The notes below the pieces were generated by a model. It did not search any database and was not told the origin of the DNA. It saw only the letters and a program-made list of their open reading frames with translations. A stretch of DNA of 64,000 bases from Streptomyces sclerotialus (GTDB lineage Bacteria; Actinomycetota; Actinomycetes; Streptomycetales; Streptomycetaceae): contig NZ_JBFOHP010000002.1 in assembly GCF_040907265.1 (NCBI RefSeq), forward strand, positions 930,001 through 994,000, read 5' to 3'. The translations under genes were made by a program, and so were the position numbers. Of this stretch, positions 24,247 to 35,264 are shown in pieces. Every line of letters starts with the position of its first letter. Position 1 is the stretch's first letter.

Positions 24247-25563
24247 TCACCCTTTCGGGGCCAACCGGCCGGGCCCGCGCTCACCGGTTCGGACCGCGAC
24301 GGGCCCGGCCCGGCGTGCCGTTGCACCGGGGGATGCCGTGGGGCCGGCCCGGTCCGTGACGCCCCCGGTGTCGAGGAAGCGGCTCAGGGGCAGCGTCGCG
24401 GCGCCGACCGTCACCGCGTCCGCGCCGAGCTGCCCGAGCTCGATCGTGGCGCGCGCCGCCGGGAAGCGCAGGGCGTACGCCGCGGTGGCCTCCCGTACGG
24501 CGGGCAGCAGGCGGGGCCCGAGGAGGAGGCCCGCCCAGCCGGCCAGGACGATGCGTTCGGGGTTGAAGAGGTTGACCAGGTCGGCGATGCCCGCGCCGAG
24601 GTATTCGGCGGTCTCGGCCAGTACGTCGGCGGCGGCCGGGGCTCCGGAGGCGAGCAGCGCGGCCAGCGCGGTCTCCTCGTCGGCACCGGGTGCGGCCCCG
24701 CCGCCGGCTTCCCGCCACCGCTCCAGGACCGCCTCCGCGCCGACGTACGCCTCCAGGCAGCCGTGGGCGCCGCAGCGGCAGCGGCGGCCGCGCAGCTGCA
24801 TGGTGGTGTGGCCCCACTCCCCCGCGCCGTGCGCAGCGCCGCCGTACGCGCTGCCGTCGGTGATCACGCTGGCGCCGACGCCGGAGCCGATGAGGGCGAT
24901 GACGGCGTCGCGCGCCCCCCGGCCCGCGCCGAACCACATCTCCGCCTGGCCGAGCGTCTTGGCGCCGTTGGAGACGAACAGCGTCGTCCGCTCGTCCAGC
25001 CGGGCGGCTTCGCGGAGCAGGGATTCCAGGGGGACGGCGTCCCAGCCGACGGTCTGGCCGTGCACCACGGCGCCGCCGCGTGCCGGGTCCTCCTCGACGA
25101 TGCCCGGCACGCCGACGCCGATGCCGACCAGCGGGCCGTGCGGCACGCCGGCGCTGCGCACCGCCCGCAGGCCGTCGGCTATGAGGCGTACGACGTGGGC
25201 GACGTTGTGTCCGTCGTCCTTCAAAGGGTGTTCGCATCGGGCGAGCTCGGTCATCGACACGTCGAAGAGTTCGACGCGTATTCGTGTCTCTCCGACGTCC
25301 ACGCCGATGAGCGATCCGGCGTCCGGCGCCACCCGGAGCAGGGTGCGCGGGCGGCCCCCGTCGGAGCCGACCGAGCCGGCCTCCTCCAGCAGTCCGTCCG
25401 CGAGCAGGTCGGCGGTGACATTGCTGATGGACGCCGAGCTCAGGGCGGTGTGCGCGGCGAGTTCCTGACGGCTCAGCGGGCCTTCGAAGTACAGGCTGCG
25501 CAGCAGTCGCGCGCGGTTGCCGCGGCGCAGATCACGGACCGTCCTGCGGTGCCGTTCGGGCAT
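24247..25563 (-). CDS. ROK-family transcriptional repressor
   Basis: 438 residues. The N-terminal helix-turn-helix is at about 12-70 (LYFEGPLSRQELAAHTALS, SISNVTADLLADGLL). The ROK sugar-binding domain follows, with IGVDVGETRIRVEL, VGIGVGVPGIVEE, IGSGVGASVI, the zinc-binding CRCGAHGCLEAY and HGAGEWGHTTM. It is divergent from the sugar-importer/GH1 operon, so it probably represses that operon until a sugar binds. Residues after about 410 are a low-complexity tail. GGAGGAAGGAG precedes the ATG. Confidence 0.9.
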   Translation of the reverse strand: MPERHRRTVRDLRRGNRARLLRSLYFEGPLSRQELAAHTALSSASISNVTADLLADGLLEEAGSVGSDGGRPRTLLRVAPDAGSLIGVDVGETRIRVELFDVSMTELARCEHPLKDDGHNVAHVVRLIADGLRAVRSAGVPHGPLVGIGVGVPGIVEEDPARGGAVVHGQTVGWDAVPLESLLREAARLDERTTLFVSNGAKTLGQAEMWFGAGRGARDAVIALIGSGVGASVITDGSAYGGAAHGAGEWGHTTMQLRGRRCRCGAHGCLEAYVGAEAVLERWREAGGGAAPGADEETALAALLASGAPAAADVLAETAEYLGAGIADLVNLFNPERIVLAGWAGLLLGPRLLPAVREATAAYALRFPAARATIELGQLGADAVTVGAATLPLSRFLDTGGVTDRAGPTASPGATARRAGPVAVRTGERGPGRLAPKG

Positions 25564-25626
25564 GTGGCTCCTTCCTCCCCCGGCAACTTACCGGTGCCCG
25601 GTGTCTTGACGACCCCTTCTCTCACT

Positions 25627-25649
25627 ACTTAACTCACGCCTTAAGTTAA
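25627..25649. promoter_or_regulatory. Candidate ROK operator
   Basis: ACTTAA-N8-TTAAGT (25627-25646) is extended by TTAACT-N9-AGTTAA, giving overlapping AT-rich inverted repeats in an otherwise GC-rich intergenic region. It lies between the ROK gene and the binding-protein gene. ROK repressors of the NagC/Mlc type bind AT-rich symmetric sites. Confidence 0.5.
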
Positions 25650-25704
25650 TACGGAGCCGTGTTCAGAGCTTTGACGCTCGCCTCCCGGAGGGGCCACAAC
25701 GACC

Positions 25705-27021
25705 ATGCGTAGAACCCGTATGGCGGCAGCCGCCGCGCTCACCACCGCACTGACCGCCGCCCTGGCCACCGGCTGTGGCGGCGGTACCGCCATGGGCGGC
25801 GGAGCCAACAACGACAGCCCGAAGGAGCTGACCTACTGGGCGACCAACCAGGGGTCCAGCCTGGAGGCCGACAAGAAGGTGCTCGGCCCGGAGCTGAAGA
25901 AGTTCGAACAGCAGACCGGGATCAAGGTCAAGCTGGAGGTCATCCCCTGGGCCACCCTCCTCGACCGCATCCTCGCCGCGACCTCCTCCGGGCAGGGCCC
26001 TGACGTGCTCAACATCGGCAACACCTGGTCCTCGTCGCTGCAGAAGAGCGGCGCGCTGCTGCCCTTCGACGACAAGACCTTCCAGAAGATCGGCGGCAAG
26101 GAACGGTTCGCCCCGGCCCCGCTGGCCGCCACCGGTGCGGCGAAGAAGGACCCGGCGGCGGTGCCGCTGTACTCGCTGACGTACGCGCTGTACTACAACA
26201 AGCAGATGTTCGAGGAGGCGGGCATCTCCCGGCCTCCCACCACCTGGGACGAGCTGGTGGCGGACGGGAAGAAGCTCACCAAGGACGGGAAGTACGGACT
26301 GGCCGTCGAGGGCGGCAACGTGGCGGAGAACTCCCACCACGCCTTCGTCTTCGGCAAGCAGCACGGTGCCGACTTCTTCGACGCCGCCGGCAAGCCCACC
26401 TTCGACAGGCCCGCGAACGTCAAGGCCGTCAAGCAGTACGTCGACTTCCTCGCCAAGGACAGGATCGCCGCGCCGGGCAACGCGGAGTACGCGCAGAACC
26501 AGTCGGTGCGGGACTTCGCCACCGGCAAGGCCGGGATGCTGCTGTGGCAGGCCGCGCGGACCTCGCTGCTCGCGCACGGCATGAAGCCGGACGAGTACGG
26601 GGTGGCGCCCGTGCCCTTCCAGTCCGCCGACACGGGCAGCCGGCGCCACGTCAACTCCATGGTCGGCGGCATCAACCTGGCCGTCTTCGAGAACACCGAC
26701 AACATCGACGGCGCGCTGAAGTTCGTGAAGTTCATGACCTCCACCGAGGAGCAGCGGATCCTCACCACCGAGTACGGGGCGCTCTCACCCGTGCTGGACG
26801 CGCAGAAGAGCAAGCCGCGTGACCCGGACGAGGCCGTGCAGCGTGAGGTGCTCGCCAAGAGCGCGGCGCCGCTGCCGCAGGTCCCCGACGAGTCGCAGTT
26901 CGAGACGCTGGTCGGCGGCGCCATGAAGGAGCTGCTGGCCGACGCGGCGGCGGGCAAGAAAATCGGTACCGCCGAGGTCCGGGCGAAGCTGACCGAGGCC
27001 CAGCAGCAGATGCAGAAGTGA
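25705..27021 (+). CDS. Sugar ABC transporter substrate-binding lipoprotein
   Basis: 438 residues. A lipoprotein signal peptide ends in LATGC, with the lipidated Cys at residue 24. The mature part is a family 1 extracellular binding protein: LTYWATNQG start, IPWATLLDRILAATSSGQGPDVLNIGNTW, YALYYNKQMFEEAGI and PPTTWDEL. It captures a sugar outside the membrane for the two following permeases. The GH1 gene in the same operon points to a beta-glucoside such as cellobiose. No ATPase is encoded nearby, so a shared MsiK-type ATPase is likely. Confidence 0.92.
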   Translation: MRRTRMAAAAALTTALTAALATGCGGGTAMGGGANNDSPKELTYWATNQGSSLEADKKVLGPELKKFEQQTGIKVKLEVIPWATLLDRILAATSSGQGPDVLNIGNTWSSSLQKSGALLPFDDKTFQKIGGKERFAPAPLAATGAAKKDPAAVPLYSLTYALYYNKQMFEEAGISRPPTTWDELVADGKKLTKDGKYGLAVEGGNVAENSHHAFVFGKQHGADFFDAAGKPTFDRPANVKAVKQYVDFLAKDRIAAPGNAEYAQNQSVRDFATGKAGMLLWQAARTSLLAHGMKPDEYGVAPVPFQSADTGSRRHVNSMVGGINLAVFENTDNIDGALKFVKFMTSTEEQRILTTEYGALSPVLDAQKSKPRDPDEAVQREVLAKSAAPLPQVPDESQFETLVGGAMKELLADAAAGKKIGTAEVRAKLTEAQQQMQK

Positions 27022-27031
27022 GACCCGCGCC

Positions 27032-28051
27032 ATGACCACCCCCACCGCACAGCACGAGGGCGTCGGAACGGCTGCGCCGGACACGTCGCTGCCCGGCGCA
27101 GCCTCTGAGAACCGGCCGCCGCGCCGGCCCTTCCTCCCCGGCCGGCTCAGGCGCGGCGGCCTTCCCTACCTCCTGCTGCTCCCCGCCCTCGCGCTCGAAC
27201 TGCTGATCCACATCGTGCCGATGGTCATCGGCATCGCGATGAGCTTCAAGGAACTCACCCACGAGTACATCCGCAACTGGGGCGCGGCCCCGTGGGCCGG
27301 CCTGGACAACTTCCGCGTGGCGGTCGACTTCGACGCCCCGGTCGGCCGGGCGCTGCTGCACTCCTTCGCGGTCACCTGCACCTTCACCGTGCTCGCCGTC
27401 GGCCTGGCCTGGCTGCTCGGCGTGACGGCCGCGATCCTGATGCAGGACCGGTTCCGCGGCCGCGGTCTGCTGCGGGCGCTGTTCCTCACCCCGTACGCGC
27501 TGCCGGTCTACACCGCCGTGATCACCTGGTCCTTCCTGCTCCAGCGGGACAACGGGCTGGTGAACCACGTCCTGCACGACCAGCTGGGGCTCACGGACTC
27601 GCCGACGTTCTGGCTGGTCGGCGACAACAGTTTCCTCGCGCTGGTGGTCACCTCGGTCTGGCGCACCTGGCCGTTCGCGTTCCTGATGCTGACGGCGGCG
27701 CTGCAGAACATCCCGCGGGAGTCCTACGAGGCGGCGCAGCTGGACGGCGCGGGCATCCGGCAGCAGATCCGGCACATCACACTGCCCGCGCTGCGGCCCG
27801 TCAATCAGGTACTGGTCCTGGTCCTCTTCCTGTGGACCTTCAACGACTTCAACGTGCCGTACGTGCTCTTCGGCAAGGCGGCGCCGGAGTCCGCCGACCT
27901 GATCTCGATCCACATCTACCAGGCGTCGTTCGAGACGTGGAACTTCGGCTCGGGCTCGGCCATGTCCGTCCTGCTGCTGCTCTTCCTGCTCGTCGTGACG
28001 GCGGTGTACCTGCTGGTCACCGGCCGTGGAAGGAGGGGCGAGCATGGCTGA
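27032..28051 (+). CDS. Sugar ABC transporter permease (MalF type)
   Basis: 339 residues with an extended cytosolic N-terminus and six membrane segments. The ATPase-contact EAA loop is YEAAQLDGAGIRQQIRHITLP. It partners the following permease. It starts ten bases after the binding-protein gene. Confidence 0.92.
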   Translation: MTTPTAQHEGVGTAAPDTSLPGAASENRPPRRPFLPGRLRRGGLPYLLLLPALALELLIHIVPMVIGIAMSFKELTHEYIRNWGAAPWAGLDNFRVAVDFDAPVGRALLHSFAVTCTFTVLAVGLAWLLGVTAAILMQDRFRGRGLLRALFLTPYALPVYTAVITWSFLLQRDNGLVNHVLHDQLGLTDSPTFWLVGDNSFLALVVTSVWRTWPFAFLMLTAALQNIPRESYEAAQLDGAGIRQQIRHITLPALRPVNQVLVLVLFLWTFNDFNVPYVLFGKAAPESADLISIHIYQASFETWNFGSGSAMSVLLLLFLLVVTAVYLLVTGRGRRGEHG

Positions 28052-28907
28052 GGCCGGCACGTCGCCCACCGCGCCGCCCCGGTCCTTCGTCTGGACCCGG
28101 CGGGTGCTGCTCACCCTGCTGACGCTCTTCACGGCGACGCCGCTGTACGTGATGCTCAGCAGTTCACTCAAGCCGCTGCAGGACGTGACCGGCGCCTTCA
28201 GGTGGTTCCCCAGCCGGGTGACGCTCCAGCCGTACCTGGACATCTGGGAGACCGTGCCGCTGGGCCGGTACTTCGTGAACTCGCTGATCGTGGCGGGCGC
28301 GGCGACCGGCTGCTCGGTGGTGATCGCGGTGTTCGCCGCGTACGCGGTGAGCCGCTACCGCTTCCGGGGCAAGCGGCTGTTCACCGTCACGGTGCTGTCC
28401 ACGCAGATGTTCCCCGGCATCCTCTTCCTCCTGCCGCTGTTCCTGATCTTCGTGAACATCGGGAACGCCACCGGCGTCGCGCTCTACGGCTCGCGCGGCG
28501 GCCTGATCCTCACCTACATGACCTTCACCCTGCCGCTGTCCATCTGGATGCTGGTGGGCTACTTCGACTCCATCCCGCGGGACCTGGACGAGGCGGCGCA
28601 GGTCGACGGCTGCGGGCCGCTCGGTGCCCTCGTACGGGTCGTCGTGCCGGCCGCAGTCCCCGGCATCGTGGCGGTGGCGATCTACTCCTTCATGACGGCC
28701 TGGGGTGAGGTGCTCTTCGCCTCGGTCATGACCAACGACACCACCCGCACGCTCGCGATCGGCCTCCAGGGCTACGCCACCCAGACCGAGGTGTACTGGA
28801 ACCAGATCATGGCCGCCTCGCTCGTGGTCAGCGTCCCCGTCGTCGCGGGCTTCCTGCTCCTCCAGCGCTACCTCGTCGCCGGACTCACGGCCGGCGCCGT
28901 CAAGTGA
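28044..28907 (+). CDS. Sugar ABC transporter permease (MalG type)
   Basis: 287 residues from ATG 28044, chosen because AGGAGGGG lies just upstream; the frame is open from 28026. It overlaps the previous gene by eight bases. Six membrane segments are present, with the EAA loop [22 protein letters not shown]. It is the second half of the importer channel for the ROK-regulated sugar. Confidence 0.92.
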   Translation: MAEAGTSPTAPPRSFVWTRRVLLTLLTLFTATPLYVMLSSSLKPLQDVTGAFRWFPSRVTLQPYLDIWETVPLGRYFVNSLIVAGAATGCSVVIAVFAAYAVSRYRFRGKRLFTVTVLSTQMFPGILFLLPLFLIFVNIGNATGVALYGSRGGLILTYMTFTLPLSIWMLVGYFDSIPRDLDEAAQVDGCGPLGALVRVVVPAAVPGIVAVAIYSFMTAWGEVLFASVMTNDTTRTLAIGLQGYATQTEVYWNQIMAASLVVSVPVVAGFLLLQRYLVAGLTAGAVK

Positions 28908-28927
28908 CCACCGCGGAAAGGAACTCC

Positions 28928-30296
<1,369 letters not shown>

Positions 30297-30319
<23 letters not shown>

Positions 30320-31628
30320 TCGCCTTCTCCAGGGCGCCACCGACGTCTTCGACGTGCAGGTGGCGCCCGTCCTCGACGATCACCTCGCCGCCGGTGACGA
30401 CATGGCTGACGTCGGCGGCGGTACCGGCGAAGACGGCGTGGGCGAGTGGATCGCCGGCTCGCGCCCCGGCCGTACGGGGTGAGTCCAGCCGCACGGTGGT
30501 GAGGTCGGCGTGCTTGCCGGGTGCGATCCGGCCGGCGTCCCAGCCGAGCGCGGTCATGCCGGCCGAGGTCGCGGCGGTGAGGAGTTCACCGGCGGTCCAG
30601 TGGCCGCGGCGGCCGCTGACCAGCCGCTCGTCCAGTTCCACCGCACGGGCCTCCTCCCACAAATCGATCATCATGTGCGCGTCGCTGCCGAGGCTCAGCG
30701 GCGTGCCGGCCGCCGCCAGCCGCCCGGCGGGACCGATCCCGTCGGCGAGGTCGCGTTCGGTGGTCGGGCACAGGCAGACGCCGGTGCGGGAGCCGCCGAG
30801 CAGCGCGATGTCGGCGGAGTCCAGGTGCGTCGCGTGCACGGCCGTCGCGCCCTCGCCCAGTACTCCCTTCTCGTGCATCAGGCGGGTGGGGGTACGGCCG
30901 TACCGCTGGCGGCACGCGGCGTTCTCGGCGGGCTGCTCGGAGAGGTGGACGTGCAGCGGCACGCCGCGGCGCCGGGCGTCGGCGGCGACGAACGTCATCG
31001 CCTCGCGCGGCACGGCGCGCACGCTGTGCACGGCGGCGCCGATCCGCAGCCGGTCGCCGTCCCGCAGGCCGTGGGTGCGCAGTGCCCAGTCCTCCGCGCT
31101 GCCGTCGCTGAAGCGCCGCTGCACGCCTTCCAGCCGTCTGCCGTCGATGTCGGCCATCAGGTAGCAGGTGTCGAGGAGGGTGAGGCGGATGCCGGCGTCG
31201 GCGGCGGCGCGGGCGAGCGCGCGGCCCATGGCGTTGGGGTCCTCGTACGGTGTGCCGTCGGGGTTGTGGTGCACGTAGTGGAACTCGCCGACGGCGGTGA
31301 TGCCGGAGAGGGCCATCTCGGCGTACGTGGCGCGGGCGAGGGCGTACATGCGGTCGGGGTCGAGGTGTCCGGCGGCGTCGTACATGACGTCGCGCCAGCG
31401 CCAGAAGTCGGTGACGCCGCTCTGGCTGCGGCCGCGGATGGCGCGGTGGAAGACGTGGGAGTGGGTGTTGGCCAGGCCCGGGACGGTGAGTCCGGGCAGT
31501 CGGACGGCACCGGGCGGTGCCGGGGTGTGGTCGGTGACGCGGGTGATCCGGCCGTCGGCCACGTCGATGAGGACCTGTTCGGCGACGCCGGTGCCGCCGA
31601 GCCAGGCGTACTCGCAATGGAACGTCAT
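30297..31628 (-). CDS. hutF: Formimidoylglutamate deiminase (amidohydrolase family)
   Basis: 443 residues, typical length. It has the metal-binding [16 protein letters not shown], the family-specific [21 protein letters not shown], the metal His in [16 protein letters not shown] and the catalytic Asp in [14 protein letters not shown]. It converts N-formimidoyl-L-glutamate to N-formyl-L-glutamate and ammonia in histidine breakdown. No other hut gene is in the window. It appears monocistronic. Confidence 0.9.
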
Positions 31629-31782
31629 CCGGCCTCCCTGACGGGGATCCGCCGCGGCCGGTCACGCACCGCGGCGGCCACAGAGCTCTCCGTCAACGGT
31701 AGTTGATCTCCGAACGACTGGGAACGCCCCGTGCGGACGTGGCCTCAAGAGGACCGCGGCAGGGGCGAGTTCAGGATGACCG

Positions 31783-32862
31783 CTACGGGCCGGAAGGGCC
31801 CTCTTGCGCCACCGCGGCCGGTGCGGGTCCCGTGCTGCCCCTCGGCTCGAGCCGGGGCAGCGGTTCCTGCGTGTGGCCTGCGGGGGCACCGTCGAGGAGC
31901 GCGGTGAGGGCCTGGGCCGCGTGCCGGCCGAAGGCGGCGGTGTCGCGCAGCGGCGCGGTCAGTGCCGGGTGCACGCTGCGGCAGAGCACCGAGTCGTCCC
32001 AGGCGACCAGGGAGAGCCGGCCGGGGACGCGGATGCCGCGTTCGGTGGCGACGGCGAGCCCGGCGACGGCCAGTACGTCGTTGTCGTAGATCAGGGCGGT
32101 GGGCGGCTGCGGCTGGTCCAGCACCCGGCGGGTGGCGGCGGCGCCCTCGCTGTCGGAGTAGTCGGTGGTCACGGAGGTGGTCTCGGTGAGGCCGAGGCGG
32201 GCCGCCTCGGCGCGCAGGGAGGCGATCCGGCGCTGGGTGTGGGCGAATTCGGGCAGTCCGGCGATGTGCGTGATACGGCGGTGGCCGAGTGCGTGGAGAT
32301 GGCCGACGATCGCCGCCATGATGCCGGCGTCGTCGGCGCCGAGCGTGGAGACGGCGGGGGTCTCGCCGTCCGCCGCGGCCGGCGCGGGGGCGCCGATCAT
32401 GACGGCGGGCAGTCCGAGGCCGCCGAGCAGGCCGGGGCGCGGATCGTCCTGGCGCGGGTCGACGACCAGGACGCCGTCCACGCGGTGCTCGGCCCACCAG
32501 CGGCGGTAGGTCGCGCACTCCGCCTCCAGCCCCTCGACCACCTGGAAGAGCAGGCCCAGCTTCCGTTCGGCCAGCTCCTCCTGGATGCCGGAGACCAGCT
32601 GGAGGAAGAAGGACTCGACACCGAGGGTGCGGGCCGGGCGGGCCAGTACCAGCCCGACCGTGGCTGAGCCCTCGCCGGAGAGCGCGCGCGCCGCGGCACG
32701 GGGCTGCCAGCCGAGCTGTTCGGCGACCCGGCGGATGCGGTCCCGGGTCACGGGCGAGACGCCGGGGCGGCCGTTGAGCGCGAAGGAGACCGCGCTCTCG
32801 GACACCCCGGCGCGCAGGGCGATGTCCTTCATGGTCGGCCGCCGGGCCGGCGTACGGCGCAT
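31783..32862 (-). CDS. LacI-family repressor of the glycan-utilisation locus
   Basis: 359 residues from ATG 32862 with GAGGGAG upstream. The LacI helix-turn-helix TMKDIALRAGVSESAVSFAL and hinge ARALSGEGSATVG are followed by the periplasmic-binding-type effector domain (VDGVLVVDPR, VSTLGADDAGIMAAI, YDNDVLAVAGLAVA, VAWDDSVLCRSVHP). It is divergent from the ABC importer/GH5/GH38 operon. Two near-identical operators lie in the divergent promoter, and an exact copy lies before the distant GH18, so it probably controls all three. The last 30 residues are low-complexity. Confidence 0.92.
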   Translation of the reverse strand: MRRTPARRPTMKDIALRAGVSESAVSFALNGRPGVSPVTRDRIRRVAEQLGWQPRAAARALSGEGSATVGLVLARPARTLGVESFFLQLVSGIQEELAERKLGLLFQVVEGLEAECATYRRWWAEHRVDGVLVVDPRQDDPRPGLLGGLGLPAVMIGAPAPAAADGETPAVSTLGADDAGIMAAIVGHLHALGHRRITHIAGLPEFAHTQRRIASLRAEAARLGLTETTSVTTDYSDSEGAAATRRVLDQPQPPTALIYDNDVLAVAGLAVATERGIRVPGRLSLVAWDDSVLCRSVHPALTAPLRDTAAFGRHAAQALTALLDGAPAGHTQEPLPRLEPRGSTGPAPAAVAQEGPSGP

Positions 32863-32883
32863 GCTCCCTCTTCCACTTCCCAA

Positions 32884-32921
32884 CTAATGCGCTTGAGTGC
32901 GGAAAGACTAAAGCGCATTAG
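32884..32921. promoter_or_regulatory. Twin LacI operators in the divergent promoter
   Basis: Site A is CTAATGCGCTTGAG (32884-32897) and site B is CTAAAGCGCATTAG (32908-32921). The reverse complement of A matches B at 13 of 14 positions. Centres are 24 bases apart. Site B is repeated exactly at 21758-21771. Confidence 0.8.
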
Positions 32922-33071
32922 CAGTTCGCGCAACAGTCCCCGACTTACCCCGCTGGCCTGCGTTTACAACGCGGAGAAAAGAAATAGGCGCGCAAAGTGT
33001 TGACGTAACTCGGCGGCTGCGGGCACCTTTTGGTGCGCCCACCCAGGACCGACCGAAGGAGCCCTGCGGCC

Positions 33072-34382
33072 ATGCGCACTTTCCGGGGTACCCGTGTGAC
33101 CGGACCCGCCCGTACCGCCGTACCACTGCTGGCGGGTGCGCTGCTCCTCGGCGCCTGCGGGGGCGGCACCGACGGCGGCGGCAGTGCCGCCGACGGCAAG
33201 GTCAGCGGCCACATCACCTTCCAGACCTGGAACCTGCGGGCGCAGTACAAGGACTACTTCGAAGGCCTCATCGACGAGTTCGAGAAGGCGCACCCCGGCA
33301 CGAAGGTGAAGTGGATCGACCAGCCGGCCGAGAACTACCCCGAGAAGCTCAGCGCTGACGCCGGCGGCGGCACCCTGCCCGACGTCGTGAACGTCTCGCC
33401 CGACCTGTCCTACCCGCTGGCCAAGGCGGGGCTGCTGATGAACCTCGACAAGGAGCCGGTCACCGCGAAGGCGAAGGGCACGTACACCCCGGAGGCCTGG
33501 AAGGGCAACCGACTGCCGGGCCTGGACGGCGCGTACGCCTTCCCCTGGTACCTCAACACCGGCCCGCTCTTCTACAACAAGGCACTGTTCAAGAAGGCCG
33601 GGCTGGACCCCGAGAAGCCGCCGACGACGTACGACGAACTCTTCGCCGACGCGGGAAAGATGGCGAAGGCCTCCGGCGGCAAGGTCGCCACGCTGGCCGG
33701 GGTGCCCGCCATCGAGGACTTCGGGCGGTACGGCGTGAAGCTGATGAACGCCGACGCCACCCGCTTCACGTACAACGAGCCGCGTGGCGTGCAGCTGCTG
33801 ACCGAGTACAAGAAGCTGTTCGAGAGCGGCGGGCTGGACTCCCAGGCACTGAACGCCACTCCGGAGAGCGCGGGGCGGAAGTTCCTCCAGCAGCGGGTGG
33901 CGATGAACCCGGGCAGCGCACACGACCTGGCCAACTTCAAGGAGAACGCGCCGGACCTCTACAAGAACCTCGGCATCACCGACGCGCCCGCCGACACCGG
34001 CAAGCCCAACATGTACGTGATGGGCCTGGGCATCAACGACCGCAGCGAGCACAAGGCAGCGGCCATCGCCTTCGCGCGGTTCGTGACCAACCAGCGCAAC
34101 CAGGAGGCCTTCGCGCATCAGGTCGCGGTCTTCCCCAGCACCAAGGGCTCGCTCGACAAGCCGTACTGGACGGAGGACGACGGCACCGACGAGGGCCGGG
34201 TGCGGGTCGCCGCGGCGAAGATGCTGGACGGTGCGGTCAACTACACGCCCGTGGTGATGACGGAGGAGATGAAGACCGTCCTGCAGAACGAGGTCGCCAA
34301 GGCGCTCCAGGGCGACAAGTCGCCGAAGCAGGCGCTGGACGACGCGGTCGCGCAGAGCAACCGGCTGCTGCAGCAGGGCTGA
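33072..34382 (+). CDS. Oligosaccharide ABC transporter substrate-binding lipoprotein
   Basis: 436 residues from ATG 33072 (GAAGGAG upstream). A lipobox LLGAC gives a lipidated N-terminus. Family 1 binding-protein features are ITFQTWNLRAQ, WIDQPAENYPEKL, YLNTGPLFYNKALFKKAGLDP and PPTTYDELFADAGK. With the two permeases it imports an oligosaccharide. The presence of GH5 and GH38 mannosidases in the same operon, and the shared operator with a secreted GH18, point to released high-mannose N-glycan. The ATPase is not encoded here. Confidence 0.92.
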   Translation: MRTFRGTRVTGPARTAVPLLAGALLLGACGGGTDGGGSAADGKVSGHITFQTWNLRAQYKDYFEGLIDEFEKAHPGTKVKWIDQPAENYPEKLSADAGGGTLPDVVNVSPDLSYPLAKAGLLMNLDKEPVTAKAKGTYTPEAWKGNRLPGLDGAYAFPWYLNTGPLFYNKALFKKAGLDPEKPPTTYDELFADAGKMAKASGGKVATLAGVPAIEDFGRYGVKLMNADATRFTYNEPRGVQLLTEYKKLFESGGLDSQALNATPESAGRKFLQQRVAMNPGSAHDLANFKENAPDLYKNLGITDAPADTGKPNMYVMGLGINDRSEHKAAAIAFARFVTNQRNQEAFAHQVAVFPSTKGSLDKPYWTEDDGTDEGRVRVAAAKMLDGAVNYTPVVMTEEMKTVLQNEVAKALQGDKSPKQALDDAVAQSNRLLQQG

Positions 34383-34385
34383 GGG

Positions 34386-35264
34386 ATGAGTGTACGTACC
34401 CATCGCGCGGCCAGCCCCTGGCTGTTCCTGCTGCCGGGCCTGGCGGTGGTCGCCGCCTTCGTCCTGTACCCGTTCCTCAGCACGGTGCAGCACGCCTTCA
34501 CCGACGCGCGTACGCTCACCCCGGGCGTGTGGGTGGGGCTGCGCAACTTCCAGGAGATGCTGCACGACCCGCAGTTCTGGACCGCGCTGCGCAACAGTCT
34601 GCTGTACGTGGTGGTCGTGGTGCCCTGCACGGTGCTGCTGCCGCTGCTGGTGGCCCTGCTGGTGGAGAAGCCGCTGAAGGGAGTGGTGTTCTTCCGGGCC
34701 GCCTTCTACACGCCGGTGGTCGCCTCCGTGGTCGTGGTGGCGCTGATCTGGGTCTGGATGCTGGACGACCGCGGGCTGCTCAACAGCATGCTGGAGATGG
34801 TGGGCGCGGGGCCGGTGTCCTTCCTCGGGGACGCCGGGCTGGTGCTGCTGTGCGCGATGGCCCTGACGGTGTGGAAGGGCCTCGGCTACTACATGATCAT
34901 TTACCTGGCGGCGCTGGCGCAGGTGCCCAGGGAGCTGCACGAGGCGGCGGCCGTGGACGGCGCGGGGCCGGTACGCCGGTTCGTCACCGTCACCGTGCCC
35001 GCCGTGCGCTCCACGATGGTGCTGGTCGGCGCGCTGTCCTCGGTCGCCGCCTTCAAGGTGTTCTCCGAGGTGTACCTGCTGGCCGGGCCCACCGGCGGCC
35101 CCGCCGGAGAGGACAGCACGCTCGTGATGCTCGTCCAGCGCTCCGGTACGGGCCTGTCGGGCCGGGTCGGCTACGCCTCCGCGCTCTCCCTCGTCATCTT
35201 CTGCATCGCGCTGCTGCTGATGCTGCTGGTACTGCGCGCCGACCGTAAGGAGAAGACCGAGTGA
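34386..35264 (+). CDS. Oligosaccharide ABC transporter permease 1
   Basis: 292 residues, six membrane segments (first is WLFLLPGLAVVAAFVLYPFL), EAA loop LHEAAAVDGAGPVRRFVTVTVP. It starts four bases after the binding-protein gene and overlaps the next permease as GTGA. Confidence 0.92.
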   Translation: MSVRTHRAASPWLFLLPGLAVVAAFVLYPFLSTVQHAFTDARTLTPGVWVGLRNFQEMLHDPQFWTALRNSLLYVVVVVPCTVLLPLLVALLVEKPLKGVVFFRAAFYTPVVASVVVVALIWVWMLDDRGLLNSMLEMVGAGPVSFLGDAGLVLLCAMALTVWKGLGYYMIIYLAALAQVPRELHEAAAVDGAGPVRRFVTVTVPAVRSTMVLVGALSSVAAFKVFSEVYLLAGPTGGPAGEDSTLVMLVQRSGTGLSGRVGYASALSLVIFCIALLLMLLVLRADRKEKTE

